Shown: positions 1-7,706 of the stretch, piece by piece
Position numbering within the stretch: the stretch's first letter is position 1
How the letters are laid out: each line of letters begins with the position of its first letter
Assembly: GCA_028287545.1 (NCBI GenBank)
Contig: JAQBPL010000035.1
Coordinates: forward strand, 1 to 12,035
Length of the DNA: 12,035 nucleotides
Direction: 5' to 3'
DNA from: Vulcanimicrobiota bacterium
GTDB taxonomy: Bacteria; Eremiobacterota; Eremiobacteria; Baltobacterales; Baltobacteraceae
Notes under the pieces: model-generated
Seen by the model: the letters and a program-made list of their open reading frames with translations, nothing else
What the model was told of the DNA's origin: nothing
Databases searched by the model: none
Made by a program: the position numbers and the translations under genes

Positions 1-1
1 T

Positions 2-649
2 CCGAACATCGGGCGCGTCCGCACGTTGACGCCCGCCTGCGCCTCGATGCGCGATCTGGTCATCCCGTCGTTCGCGGCGGCTCGGCGCGCCGACGCGCGG
101 TTCGCCGAGACGCTGAAGCGCCTTCCGATGTATGCAGAGGTCGCCGACGACCCGGAGCACCGGACCGATGTGTTTCGCGAATCCGCGCTCGCCAAGCTTG
201 ATTCCGACGCAACGGCCTTGCTCAAGGAAACGCTCGTGATCAACCGTGCGTTGGGCGATCCCCGGCTCTCGAAGGACTCGAACGACCCCGCAGTCCTCGC
301 CGAACGCGCCGAGCTCCAGCGAGTGTACGACGCGCAAAGCGCGCGGGCGAACTTGCTCGAGGAGTTCGTCATGCGCCAGCGGGTCGCGATCGCGAAGAAC
401 GGCATCGACGACAATCATGCCTTTGCGAGCCGGCTCAATGCGGACACTGCGACCCCGATGGCGGCTCCCTACGCGCCTGACCCGACGCAAACCGCTTCAC
501 CCAACATGCCGCCGCTCAACGGCAACAGCATGAGCGACAAGCGGATCATGGACGAGTGGGCCCGCGGCATCTCCAGCGGCATACGCGCGAGCGAGAACCG
601 CGCTGCCAAAACGTTCCTCTCGATCGCGAAGAGCTGTACCTCGACCTAG
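2..649 (+). CDS. Hypothetical protein, 5' partial
   Basis: The reading frame is open from the left edge of the window and ends at TAG 647-649, so at least 215 codons are visible and the true start probably lies upstream. A TTG at 26 could serve as a start, but it has no convincing ribosome binding site. The visible protein is mostly charged and helical: many Ala, Arg, Glu and Asp residues up to about residue 140, with a likely amphipathic helix around the stretch ERAELQRVYDAQSARANLLEEF. A Pro/Thr/Asn-rich low-complexity linker follows (around PDPTQTASPNMPPLNGN), then a short polar tail ending SCTST. I recognise no family. Its stop lies only 10 nt from the stop of the convergent gene on the other strand, with no terminator between. 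It could be a periplasmic or secreted helical protein, but the N-terminus that would show this is outside the window. Confidence 0.55.
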   Translation, partial: PNIGRVRTLTPACASMRDLVIPSFAAARRADARFAETLKRLPMYAEVADDPEHRTDVFRESALAKLDSDATALLKETLVINRALGDPRLSKDSNDPAVLAERAELQRVYDAQSARANLLEEFVMRQRVAIAKNGIDDNHAFASRLNADTATPMAAPYAPDPTQTASPNMPPLNGNSMSDKRIMDEWARGISSGIRASENRAAKTFLSIAKSCTST

Positions 650-659
650 TCGACGCACG

Positions 660-1229
660 TCAGCCGCCTGGGCGAGGACTCGGACCCGGAACGGGCGCGG
701 CGATGTTGCGCAGCTCCGCGTCGATCGCGTCGACGATCTCCTTCGCCGAGGCCGCGTACCGCGAGCCACGGGTGTCGCCGGTGCGGGTGACGTCGTTGGT
801 GCCGCTGACGTTCGCCGAACTCGTCACCCGCGAACCGCCCAGCCTCCAATCGACGACCTCAGCCGCGAGCCGCCTATCGGCTTCGAACTCTCGCTTGGCG
901 TCGGCGAGGCGGTCCTGGCGCACCAGCGCTCGCGCTGCCAATACGCCGAATGCCGCCTGCCGCGTGTATGCGTAGTGCATGCCCGGCTCGGCATTCCCGT
1001 TCGCCAGGAACTCCTTGGCACAGGTCTCGTAGGCCGCCGACGCAGCGTGTGCGGCGGCGTAGACCCGCTCCGGGGGGTCGGCCGTCTTCAAAGCACTCAA
1101 GCCTACGACCGCCGCGGTGGCATTCGGGCACAGCGTGTCGGAAAACTGGCCGGCGGCGCTTGCCGAGCTTGCCGGGCCGCCCAATACGACGCTCGGCATG
1201 AGCAAGAACGCAAGCGTAAGAGGTCGCAT
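660..1229 (-). CDS. Exported helical (TPR-like) hypothetical protein
   Basis: 189 residues. The ATG at 1229 is preceded by AAGGAG (1242-1237) at a spacing of 7, a good ribosome binding site. The N-terminus is a signal peptide: Arg2, a hydrophobic run LTLAFLLMPSVVLGG, then a small-residue region with likely cleavage after ASASA near residue 25. The mature part is Ala-rich and looks like two or three helical hairpins. One segment, AARALVRQDRLADAKREFEADRRLA, reads like the second half of a TPR unit, but no full TPR array is visible. The mature protein has two cysteines (in TLCPN and YETCAKEF) that could form a disulfide in the periplasm. The C-terminus is Pro/Gly-rich. It is transcribed away from the TonB receptor and shares its upstream region of about 170 bp. 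No enzymatic motif was seen and the function is unknown. A scaffold or binding protein in the periplasm is only a guess. Confidence 0.65.
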   Translation of the reverse strand: MRPLTLAFLLMPSVVLGGPASSASAAGQFSDTLCPNATAAVVGLSALKTADPPERVYAAAHAASAAYETCAKEFLANGNAEPGMHYAYTRQAAFGVLAARALVRQDRLADAKREFEADRRLAAEVVDWRLGGSRVTSSANVSGTNDVTRTGDTRGSRYAASAKEIVDAIDAELRNIAAPVPGPSPRPGG

Positions 1230-1300
1230 CGCCCCTCTCCTTCTTGGCGGCGTCGGGCCCTCCCGTCAATTCCCTCCGAATTTCCCAGGACTCCGAGCAA

Positions 1301-1325
1301 TTTTTAAGAGGATTTTAAGTATTCT
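1301..1325 (+). promoter_or_regulatory. AT-rich promoter region with 11-bp direct repeat
   Basis: This is a short AT-rich island in an otherwise GC-rich window. The heptamer TTTTAAG occurs at 1302-1308 and again at 1313-1319, exactly 11 bp apart, so both copies face the same side of the helix. TATTCT (1320-1325) could be a -10 element for the receptor gene. No good -35 lies at the usual distance, and the repeats occupy that position. Tandem 11-bp repeats overlapping the -35 are the usual site layout for OmpR/PhoB-type response regulators. The identity of any regulator is unknown. Confidence 0.4.
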
Positions 1326-1403
1326 CTGAGTTATGAGGCGTTTTCAGCGCCCGTCCCGAGCGATCGGTCGGTGCGCTTAATTACTCCCCTTTGTGAGGTT
1401 GCA

Positions 1404-4400
1404 GTGCACCCATTCGGTGACGCGCTTCGGGCGATATCGCGCTTGCGGACCATCTTGAGTCTGGCGCTTGCGTTGGTCTTCGTCCTTAGCACCGTTTATC
1501 CGGCGTTCGCGGGAACGACCGGAACCATCTCAGGCACGATCACGACGCAGTCCGGCCAGAAGTTGGCCGGCGTGTCGGTCACCGCCATTTCCCCGTCGTC
1601 GCGTTATGCGGCGACGACGGATCAAGGCGGGTTCTTTTCGATGACCGGCGTCACGCCGGACACCTACAACCTGACGTTCGTCGGCAAGGGCTACTCCGAT
1701 CTGACGATCGGCGGCGTCACGGTCGTCGCCGACGCGGTGGCCAATGTGTCGCAAACGCTGGCGACGCGCCTTCAGACGATCGGCCGGACGGCGGCCCGCA
1801 GTTCGACCAGCGCGTTTCAGCCGACGCAGACGGTCGACCAATATACTGCCTCGACCGCGCAGATCCAGACCGTCCTCGGCAAGAGCAACGCGACGAGCGA
1901 GTCCTCGCTGCTCGCATCGATCCCGGGCGCGTCGTTCGACTCGAGCGGGTACCCCGTGCTCCGCGGCGGCCGCGAAAACGAAGAAGGCTTCCAGTACGAG
2001 GGGATCGACTACACCGACGCGTTCACGAGCCAGTTCGTGAACAGCCTCACGCTCAACGGCTTCAACCAATTCCAGGTGACGCCGGGCGCGGGCGACGCGT
2101 CGGTCGGGAACTCCGGCACGGGCACCATCAACATCACCGCCAAGCGCGGCTCGCGCCCGGCGTTCGGCCTCGTCGAGGCAGACCTGTTCACCGGCAACAA
2201 CTCGACGCGCCAACTCCACTCGGAGTACGGTTTCGCGACGCCCAACGGGCGCTTCTCGAACTACGCGGCCTTTTTCGCCGACCGCACCACGGCGTTCAAG
2301 TACGGACCGGGGGGAACTTCAGCGACTCCCCTCGGCTTGCTCTTTTCCGGCCGCAACAATTCGACGTTGAACGACGTCGTGGAAAACGCCATCTACAAAT
2401 TCGGCAAGGACAACGACCAAGCGCTGCAGTTCTTTTACGAGAACACGCAGTTCAATCTGCACCTCGGCTACGGGGACGTCAGTAACCTGACCTATAAAGA
2501 CACCGACCCGTACTATCTGCGCAACGCCGGCGCCGTCACGGGTTTGACTAACGCGCAAATTCAGGCGCTCCAGCCGCTCACGGTCGGGCAATCGTACGTC
2601 GGACAGAAGCTCGGCGGGCGCGGTGCCCAGAACTACAATCAGCCCAACGACACGTTCAAGCTGCAGTACACGAACAACATCAGTTCGTCGATGTTCGTCA
2701 CCGCGAAGTTCTACAAAGTGAACGCCGTTACGCTGTTCGATTTCCCGTACAACTCGACGGGGTACTTCCTGGGTGACTTCGCCGCGCTCCAGGGCGGCCA
2801 GCGCACCGGGTTCGCGATCGACAGCACGAAGCAGCTCGACTCGAAGAATTTGCTCGGGTTCGGCGGCAAGTACGAGTACCTGCATCCGGTATACAGCCAG
2901 CCGTCCGGATCCGGTGCCCTGATGGCCCTCGGCGGATTCGGCTCGTCATTGGAAATCGCCGACTTCCTGCCGAACAACCCCGCGACATGTCCGATCACGA
3001 GTGCAACCAAACTCTATCGCACCTGCGGCTACATCTTTAGTCAGTTCGGGCCCGGTGCCAATGGCAATGCGACGGTGCTGCCGTACTCGGACGAGCGTAC
3101 ATCGACGAATCGTCAGGACTTTGGGTTCTACGTCAAGGACACGTTCTCGGCGACCGATCGTCTCAAGATCGACATGGGCCTCCGACTCGACGGTGTGAAT
3201 AACCGTCTTCCGGCGTGCAACATCAATACGTGCCAGCCGACGTCGACGGGTACGTTCGCCGACGGTTCGCCGGATCCGAGCAAGGACCGGTTCGACTACG
3301 CGAAGGACACCGTCACGCCGCGCGTCCTGCAGCCTCGACTCGGCGCAGCCTACCAGATCGGCCGCAACGACTCGGTGCGCGCTTCGTACGGCCGCTCGGT
3401 GGAGTTCACCCCGCTGGCGTTCATGGATGTGTCGAACGGCATGCAGGGCGTCGCGCAGTTCGCGGGTGTTCCATCGCGGGACCCGCTGACCGGCAAACCG
3501 GCCACGTTCTGCGGCACGACTGGCAATCGTCTTTGCGCGAACTACGCCGACCAGCTGTTCTGGGAGATGCAGAACACAATCAACGGCACTCCGATCCAGC
3601 CGGCGAAGCCCACCACGTATAACAACTACGAGATCTCGTACTCGCATCAGTTCCCTCATGCCGTGTCGGTCAAGCTGACGCCGTTCTATCGCAAGTCGTA
3701 CGACGCGACGGCGTTGACGAGACAGCAGATCGTCGTCAACGGCGTTCCGCAGGTTGACCAGTTCGGCTCTCCGGTTCTTGGTCCGTCAATCACGACCAAT
3801 CTCGGGAAGAGCCAGATCAGCGGCGTCGAGTTCTTCATGACGAAGGAAGCGGCGTACGGCTTCTCCGGCTCCCTGTCGCTGACGTATCAGAACGAGTTCT
3901 CCAACGTCGTTCCGACGTCCGCAAGTGAAGACTTCTTCCCGTCGATCCCACCCGATTCGCTCGCGCTGGGCAAGCTGTATCGCGTCGGCTTCCTCTCGCC
4001 GTTCGTCGGTACGCTGGCGCTCAACTACAAGACCCGCAGCGGTTGGCGCATCAACCCGACGATCTTCTACAACCACGGCTATCCCACGGGCGTCGGAACG
4101 CTTACGGCGGCGAACGTCAACGGTAAGTCGGTAAACGTTCCCAACACCAACGTCACGAATCCGGCTCAGCTGGGCGGCACGACCGGCGCCTATGCGTACG
4201 TCGATCCGCAGAATCCCGGCACGGTGTTCAACCCGAACATCGACGCGACACGCGGAACGCCGAACGGCGTCGATCCAGGCAGCATCCTGAGCAAGGCACG
4301 GCTCCAGCCCGTCCAGCTCGCCATCGAGTACAGCTCGCCGCTGCACCCGAAGAACACGGTCGGAGTGCTGGTCACGAACCTCTTCAACAACTACTACAGT

Positions 4401-4601
4401 GACCCGGCGCTTAACACGCGTTACCAGCCGGTCGCGACCGGCAGCGGCGCACCGTACTCGGGCTATACGTCCCTCGCGACGGTGCCAGGCGCGTACCCGG
4501 GGCTCTACAACTACACCAGCCGTCAGGGCAACCTTCCGTATCTGCTCACGGCAAGCCGTGCGCCGCGGACGGTCCAGTTCTACTACCAACTCGGATTCTA
4601 G
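1404..4601 (+). CDS. TonB-dependent outer-membrane receptor with carboxypeptidase-regulatory-like domain
   Basis: The gene probably encodes an outer-membrane active transporter of 1065 residues. I prefer GTG 1404 because GTGAGG (1393-1398) sits 5 nt upstream; the in-frame GTG at 1371 has no binding site and adds 11 residues before the signal peptide. The signal peptide has a hydrophobic core LSLALALVFVLS and likely cleaves after YPAFA (residue 36). Residues about 37-125 form a CarboxypepD_reg-like beta domain (GTISGTITTQSGQKLAGVSV, then YAATTDQGGFFSMTGV). The plug follows at about 140-245, with VLRGGRENEEGFQYEGIDY near 183. The remainder is beta-barrel with alternating aromatic strands and a terminal Phe (YYQLGF), the outer-membrane insertion signature. 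Six cysteines fall in three local pairs (529/541, 605/610, 703/711), probably disulfides in surface loops. No clear TonB box was found. The architecture resembles Oar-like receptors. The substrate is unknown; a role in adhesion or secretion is also possible. It is cotranscribed with the following lipoprotein. Confidence 0.88.
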   Translation: MHPFGDALRAISRLRTILSLALALVFVLSTVYPAFAGTTGTISGTITTQSGQKLAGVSVTAISPSSRYAATTDQGGFFSMTGVTPDTYNLTFVGKGYSDLTIGGVTVVADAVANVSQTLATRLQTIGRTAARSSTSAFQPTQTVDQYTASTAQIQTVLGKSNATSESSLLASIPGASFDSSGYPVLRGGRENEEGFQYEGIDYTDAFTSQFVNSLTLNGFNQFQVTPGAGDASVGNSGTGTINITAKRGSRPAFGLVEADLFTGNNSTRQLHSEYGFATPNGRFSNYAAFFADRTTAFKYGPGGTSATPLGLLFSGRNNSTLNDVVENAIYKFGKDNDQALQFFYENTQFNLHLGYGDVSNLTYKDTDPYYLRNAGAVTGLTNAQIQALQPLTVGQSYVGQKLGGRGAQNYNQPNDTFKLQYTNNISSSMFVTAKFYKVNAVTLFDFPYNSTGYFLGDFAALQGGQRTGFAIDSTKQLDSKNLLGFGGKYEYLHPVYSQPSGSGALMALGGFGSSLEIADFLPNNPATCPITSATKLYRTCGYIFSQFGPGANGNATVLPYSDERTSTNRQDFGFYVKDTFSATDRLKIDMGLRLDGVNNRLPACNINTCQPTSTGTFADGSPDPSKDRFDYAKDTVTPRVLQPRLGAAYQIGRNDSVRASYGRSVEFTPLAFMDVSNGMQGVAQFAGVPSRDPLTGKPATFCGTTGNRLCANYADQLFWEMQNTINGTPIQPAKPTTYNNYEISYSHQFPHAVSVKLTPFYRKSYDATALTRQQIVVNGVPQVDQFGSPVLGPSITTNLGKSQISGVEFFMTKEAAYGFSGSLSLTYQNEFSNVVPTSASEDFFPSIPPDSLALGKLYRVGFLSPFVGTLALNYKTRSGWRINPTIFYNHGYPTGVGTLTAANVNGKSVNVPNTNVTNPAQLGGTTGAYAYVDPQNPGTVFNPNIDATRGTPNGVDPGSILSKARLQPVQLAIEYSSPLHPKNTVGVLVTNLFNNYYSDPALNTRYQPVATGSGAPYSGYTSLATVPGAYPGLYNYTSRQGNLPYLLTASRAPRTVQFYYQLGF

Positions 4602-4610
4602 GGAGCTACC

Positions 4611-5666
4611 TTGTCTAAACTGATCAACGCCGCCGCTTCTGCGGCCGTGGGGATAGCGCTGCTCGCCGGATGCACGTCGGGCCAGCTCGGCGTGGAGCCT
4701 ACGACGCAGGTCGCAGACGTCCAGAACGGCACGGTCCTTCAATTCGCGGTCGGTACCGCGAACTTCGCAGGGACGGTCTATCTCAACACCCTCGAGACGT
4801 ACCGTCAGGCGAACGGCCTGTCGGCGACGCTCTACAACACCCCGTCGATCACCGGGCCGGCGGGATTCGTGGTCGCGTCCCCCGCGCCAACCACGAACAC
4901 TGATTTCGGCACGAACCACATCAGCGGCACGGCGCCGACCCAGCCCGGGACCACGGCGGTCGTAACCACGTTCGGCCAAACCGGCGGCGCCTTCGGCTAC
5001 GGGTTTGCGCCCGACAATTCGAACACCGCGGGGTCCGCCGTGTTCACGCAGTACAACTCGCCGCAGTACGTCGCGAGCGCGCGGCCGTTCTTGCTCGGAC
5101 CTCCGGTCACGCCCGACACGCACAGCGGAACGTACCCGACCGGCTTCCTCGGGTTCTCGTCCGGATTCGTTGCCTTTGGGGTGACGCCGGTCGCGGGCCA
5201 GTACACGCTGACCGTCACCGTCCCGGGAAATTCGCCCGGCTCTGCGCCGCTCGCCGTGAAGACGGCCACCGGCACGCTGACGAATACGGCCGGGCTGCCG
5301 ACGATACCGCCGCCTACAGTCACTCCGACGACGGGCGGCGGCGGAGCCTCATTCACCGTGCTTCCGCAGCCCGTGGGGACAACGAACCAAGTGCTCTACG
5401 TGCGCAACGTGACACAGGGCACGTACTACTCCTTCGACGCAACCGGGGGCGGGACGTTCGTCTTGAGCGCGACGGCGGGCGGCACCGATCCGGCGGGGGT
5501 GCCGAAGAAGCCCTTTCTTACCGGCGATACCATTCGCGCCTATGTGGTTGCGGCGAACTACAACATCATCGCGCTCTCGAGCGTGGTCAACAGCCAGCAG
5601 AGCCCGGCGTTGCCGGCGGAAGCCGACATCACGGTATCGGCGAACACTGACAAGCCGGAGGGCTAA
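4611..5666 (+). CDS. Two-domain beta-rich lipoprotein, receptor partner
   Basis: 351 residues, starting at TTG 4611. GGGAG (4601-4605) lies 5 nt before it and overlaps the receptor stop, so the two genes are 9 nt apart and surely cotranscribed. A lipoprotein signal is clear: a hydrophobic stretch AVGIALLAG followed by Cys21 (lipobox LAGC). Thr22 at +2 instead of Asp predicts sorting to the outer membrane under enterobacterial rules. The mature protein is rich in Thr, Gly, Ser, Asn and Pro and looks like beta structure. A first domain ends near residue 228 with an Ig-like strand pattern (GQYTLTVTVPG). A Pro/Thr/Gly linker spans about 230-245, and a second smaller beta domain follows (QVLYVRNVTQGTYYSFDA to about residue 340). 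It contains one cysteine only, the lipidated one. It lacks the helical TPR look of SusD, so it is not an obvious SusD homologue. It may be an accessory substrate-binding or surface protein for the receptor. Confidence 0.8.
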   Translation: MSKLINAAASAAVGIALLAGCTSGQLGVEPTTQVADVQNGTVLQFAVGTANFAGTVYLNTLETYRQANGLSATLYNTPSITGPAGFVVASPAPTTNTDFGTNHISGTAPTQPGTTAVVTTFGQTGGAFGYGFAPDNSNTAGSAVFTQYNSPQYVASARPFLLGPPVTPDTHSGTYPTGFLGFSSGFVAFGVTPVAGQYTLTVTVPGNSPGSAPLAVKTATGTLTNTAGLPTIPPPTVTPTTGGGGASFTVLPQPVGTTNQVLYVRNVTQGTYYSFDATGGGTFVLSATAGGTDPAGVPKKPFLTGDTIRAYVVAANYNIIALSSVVNSQQSPALPAEADITVSANTDKPEG

Positions 5667-5681
5667 CGTCGCTCAGTCTCC

Positions 5682-5720
5682 GCAAAGAAGGGCGGTCGCT
5701 ACGGCGACCGCCTTTTTTGC
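5682..5720. terminator. Strong intrinsic terminator, near-symmetrical
   Basis: A perfect 9-bp stem GGCGGTCGC (5691-5699) / GCGACCGCC (5704-5712) encloses TACG and is closed by C-G, so the RNA loop is a cUACGg tetraloop of the very stable UNCG class. Six T residues follow (5713-5718). The A-rich flank at 5682-5690 pairs with the T tract with one extra base, so the structure could also act on the minus strand. It starts 15 nt after the lipoprotein stop and ends the receptor-lipoprotein unit. It may also back up termination of the convergent EamA gene, which ends 106 nt away. Confidence 0.9.
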
Positions 5721-5784
5721 TGCGAGGACGGATCCGGCGCGGCGCGAAGGCGCTGCCCGCGGCTCCCTAGCTCCAAAAATCCCC

Positions 5785-5805
5785 CGTCACCCTGCTCGGC
5801 ATGAC
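5785..5805 (-). repeat. Possible REP-like palindromic element
   Basis: Read on the minus strand, this imperfect inverted repeat begins GTCATGCCGAGC and ends GGGTGAC. Only GTCA/TGAC and an inner CC/GG pair cleanly, so the hairpin is modest. On the minus strand it lies downstream of the EamA gene stop and is followed by five G, an A and five T (5785-5775 region), so it could serve as a weak terminator. Ten of its first 12 bases match the core of the hairpin at 10842-10877, which suggests a dispersed intergenic family. The rest of 5721-5825 shows nothing else recognisable. Confidence 0.35.
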
Positions 5806-5825
5806 ATGAGATATTCCGTAGCGGT

Positions 5826-6704
5826 TCAGCGCGCCAACGAGATGCAGACCACGCCGGCGAACGCCACCGCGACGCCGGCCCATTGGACGCGCACCAGCCG
5901 CTCGTGCAGAACGACCGCGGCGAGCGCGACCGTACCCGCCGGATAGAGCGACGCGACGACCGCGACGACGCTGAGGGCGCCGCCGCTGTGCGCCGCGATC
6001 ACGAAGAAGACGTTGGCGATCATGTCGAGCGCGCCGGCGAGCGCGATCGTCCGAAAGGAGGGACGCGACACCCGCAGGGGCTGGCGGAGCAGCAAGCCGC
6101 CGCCGACGAGCAAACTCAGGGAGGTCAGCCGCATGGTGAGCATCGGGTAGAGGCCGGCTTCCGCGCGCGTCTGGGACAACCCGATAAAGAGGAAGCCGAA
6201 GGCGATCCCTGCTCCGATTGCTTCCGGGATCCCCGGCGGAAAGCGGCGCGGTTTTTCGTGGCGGGCGAGCGGGGCGTCGGCCTCTTCCGCCGATGGACGC
6301 GGGGTCGCCGCGGAGACCAGGACGACCGCCAGCATCGCGAACGCAATTCCAACGACGGCGAGCGTCGCGGGCCGCTCGCCCCGTGCGACGCCGAAGGCGA
6401 CCGGAACCGCCGCTGCCAGGACCGCCGTGATCGGCGAGATGACGCCCATCGTTCCGATCCCCAGCGCCCGATAGAGCAGGGCGACCGCGAATCCGCCGGC
6501 GCACCCGCAGGCCATCCCCCAGAGAAGGTCCGACGGATGGGGCCTTCCGCCGAGAAACGGTAGCACCAGCAGCAGGATCGCAAGTCCGACCACCTGCGAC
6601 CACACCGCGACGGCGATCGCCGCGACTCGGCGCGTGGCGAGGCCGCCCAGAAAGTCCGCCGCGCCGTACACCAGCGCGCACGCCAAAGCGAAGCCGATCG
6701 CCAT
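5826..6704 (-). CDS. EamA/DMT-family membrane transporter
   Basis: 292 residues. The protein has about ten hydrophobic segments in two halves, the usual size and layout of the drug/metabolite transporter (DMT) superfamily with two EamA domains of about five helices each. The first half starts FALACALVYGAADFLGGLA, a typical TM1 with small residues. The halves are joined by a hydrophilic loop at about residues 135-160 (PSAEEADAPLARHEKPRRF). The second half contains GAGIAFGFLFIGLSQT and ends AVAFAGVVCISLAR. It probably sits in the inner membrane and may export a small metabolite or amino acid, but the family is too broad to name a substrate. ATG 6704 lies 12 nt after the stop of the upstream permease gene, with a weak AGAG upstream, so the two are probably cotranscribed. 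It converges on the lipoprotein gene across the terminator region. Confidence 0.85.
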   Translation of the reverse strand: MAIGFALACALVYGAADFLGGLATRRVAAIAVAVWSQVVGLAILLLVLPFLGGRPHPSDLLWGMACGCAGGFAVALLYRALGIGTMGVISPITAVLAAAVPVAFGVARGERPATLAVVGIAFAMLAVVLVSAATPRPSAEEADAPLARHEKPRRFPPGIPEAIGAGIAFGFLFIGLSQTRAEAGLYPMLTMRLTSLSLLVGGGLLLRQPLRVSRPSFRTIALAGALDMIANVFFVIAAHSGGALSVVAVVASLYPAGTVALAAVVLHERLVRVQWAGVAVAFAGVVCISLAR

Positions 6705-6716
6705 CGAGCGCGCTCT

Positions 6717-7610
6717 CTAACGCGCTTTAGGGTCGAGAGCGTCGCGCAGGCCGTCGCCGAGCAGGTTGAAGCCCAAGACGAGAACGGTGATCGAGACGCC
6801 GGGGAAGATCAGCGCCCACGGGGCGGAGATCCAATAGTCGCGGGCGTCGTTGAGCATCGCGCCCCACTCCGGGGTCGGCGGCCGTGCACCCAGGCCCAGG
6901 TAGGAAAGCCCGGCGGCTTCGAGCTCCGCGGTCGCGATCCCGAGGGTCGCCTGTACTAGCAGCGGCGCGAGGATGTTCGGCAGGACGTGGCGCGCGAGGA
7001 TCAGCGGAGTCGCCGCCCCGATGGCGCGCGCGGCTTCGATGAACTCGTGCTCTTTGACGGTGAGCACCGCCGAACGGGCGAGCCGCGCGTATTGCGGGAC
7101 GTACACGATTCCGACCGCAATCATGAGGTTCGTGATGCTCGGGCCCAGGATCGTGGTGATGCCGATGGCGAGAATGATCGAGGGGAAGGCCAGCATCAGG
7201 TCCATCAGCGCCATCAGCGCCGACTCGGTGCGCCCGCCGGCGTAGCCCGCCACCAGGCCGATCAGCGTGCCTGCGCTGATCGCCAAGCCGACCGCGACGA
7301 ACCCGATCCGAATCGAGATTCGCGCGCCGTACACGATCCGCGAGAAGACGTCGCGCCCCAGTTTGTCGGTGCCGAACCAGTGGGCCGCGGAGGGAGCGTG
7401 CGCGCCGTAGGCGATGTTCTGGCCGAGCGGGTCGTTGCTCGCCACGAGCGGCGCGAAGAGCGCCAGCAGCACGATCGTGCCGATCACGACGGCACCGACC
7501 ACGGCTCCGGGGGCGCGGCTGAACCGCCGCCACACGTCGACGGCGAAGCTGCGCGCGGGCGGGTCGAGCGCGGTTGCCGCTTCCAGCTCCGTCGGGGTTG
7601 TCGAGGTCAC
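6717..7610 (-). CDS. ABC transporter permease, DppC/OppC family
   Basis: An inner-membrane subunit of a peptide/nickel-type ABC importer. Typical DppC signatures are present: HWFGTDKLGRDVFSRIVYGAR after the first helix (about residues 77-97) and the EAA loop EFIEAARAIGA with HVLPN about 16 residues later, which contacts the ATPase. A final helix IFPGVSITVLVLGFNLLGDGLRDALDPK matches the family C-terminus. I chose GTG 7610 (297 residues, the usual family length, with an acidic Thr/Ala N-terminus before TM1). A GTG at 7694 with AAGGA 9 nt upstream would add 28 residues of poorly protein-like Ser/Arg/Pro sequence and cannot be excluded. No partner DppB, ATPase or substrate-binding protein is present in the window. 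It is the first gene of its unit, because mqnE diverges upstream. Substrate unknown. Confidence 0.87.
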   Translation of the reverse strand: MTSTTPTELEAATALDPPARSFAVDVWRRFSRAPGAVVGAVVIGTIVLLALFAPLVASNDPLGQNIAYGAHAPSAAHWFGTDKLGRDVFSRIVYGARISIRIGFVAVGLAISAGTLIGLVAGYAGGRTESALMALMDLMLAFPSIILAIGITTILGPSITNLMIAVGIVYVPQYARLARSAVLTVKEHEFIEAARAIGAATPLILARHVLPNILAPLLVQATLGIATAELEAAGLSYLGLGARPPTPEWGAMLNDARDYWISAPWALIFPGVSITVLVLGFNLLGDGLRDALDPKAR

Positions 7611-7706
7611 GAGCCGCGTTCGTTCACGCGGCGGGCGGCGGCTCCCTCGCGCGCATGACGGTTTCTGGGAGGTGCAAGACGAACGAGGACTCACCGACCT
7701 ACGTCC

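Noticed and set aside
1333..1380. A 15-codon ATG frame (MRRFQRPSRAIGRCA) ahead of the receptor, possibly a leader peptide
   Set aside because: No ribosome binding site at good spacing and no attenuator-like structure; too short to support from sequence alone.
1371..1403. GTG 1371 as the receptor start
   Set aside because: It lacks a ribosome binding site and only extends the signal peptide by 11 residues, including an unpaired Cys; GTG 1404 has GTGAGG 5 nt upstream.
3786..5123. A 445-codon open frame on the minus strand
   Set aside because: It lies antisense to the receptor and lipoprotein, is extremely rich in Arg, Val and Glu with no recognisable motif, and reflects GC-rich codon structure.
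5767..6681. A 304-codon frame on the minus strand overlapping the EamA gene
   Set aside because: It is Arg/Gly-rich without membrane segments, while the overlapping frame has ten hydrophobic helices typical of the DMT family.
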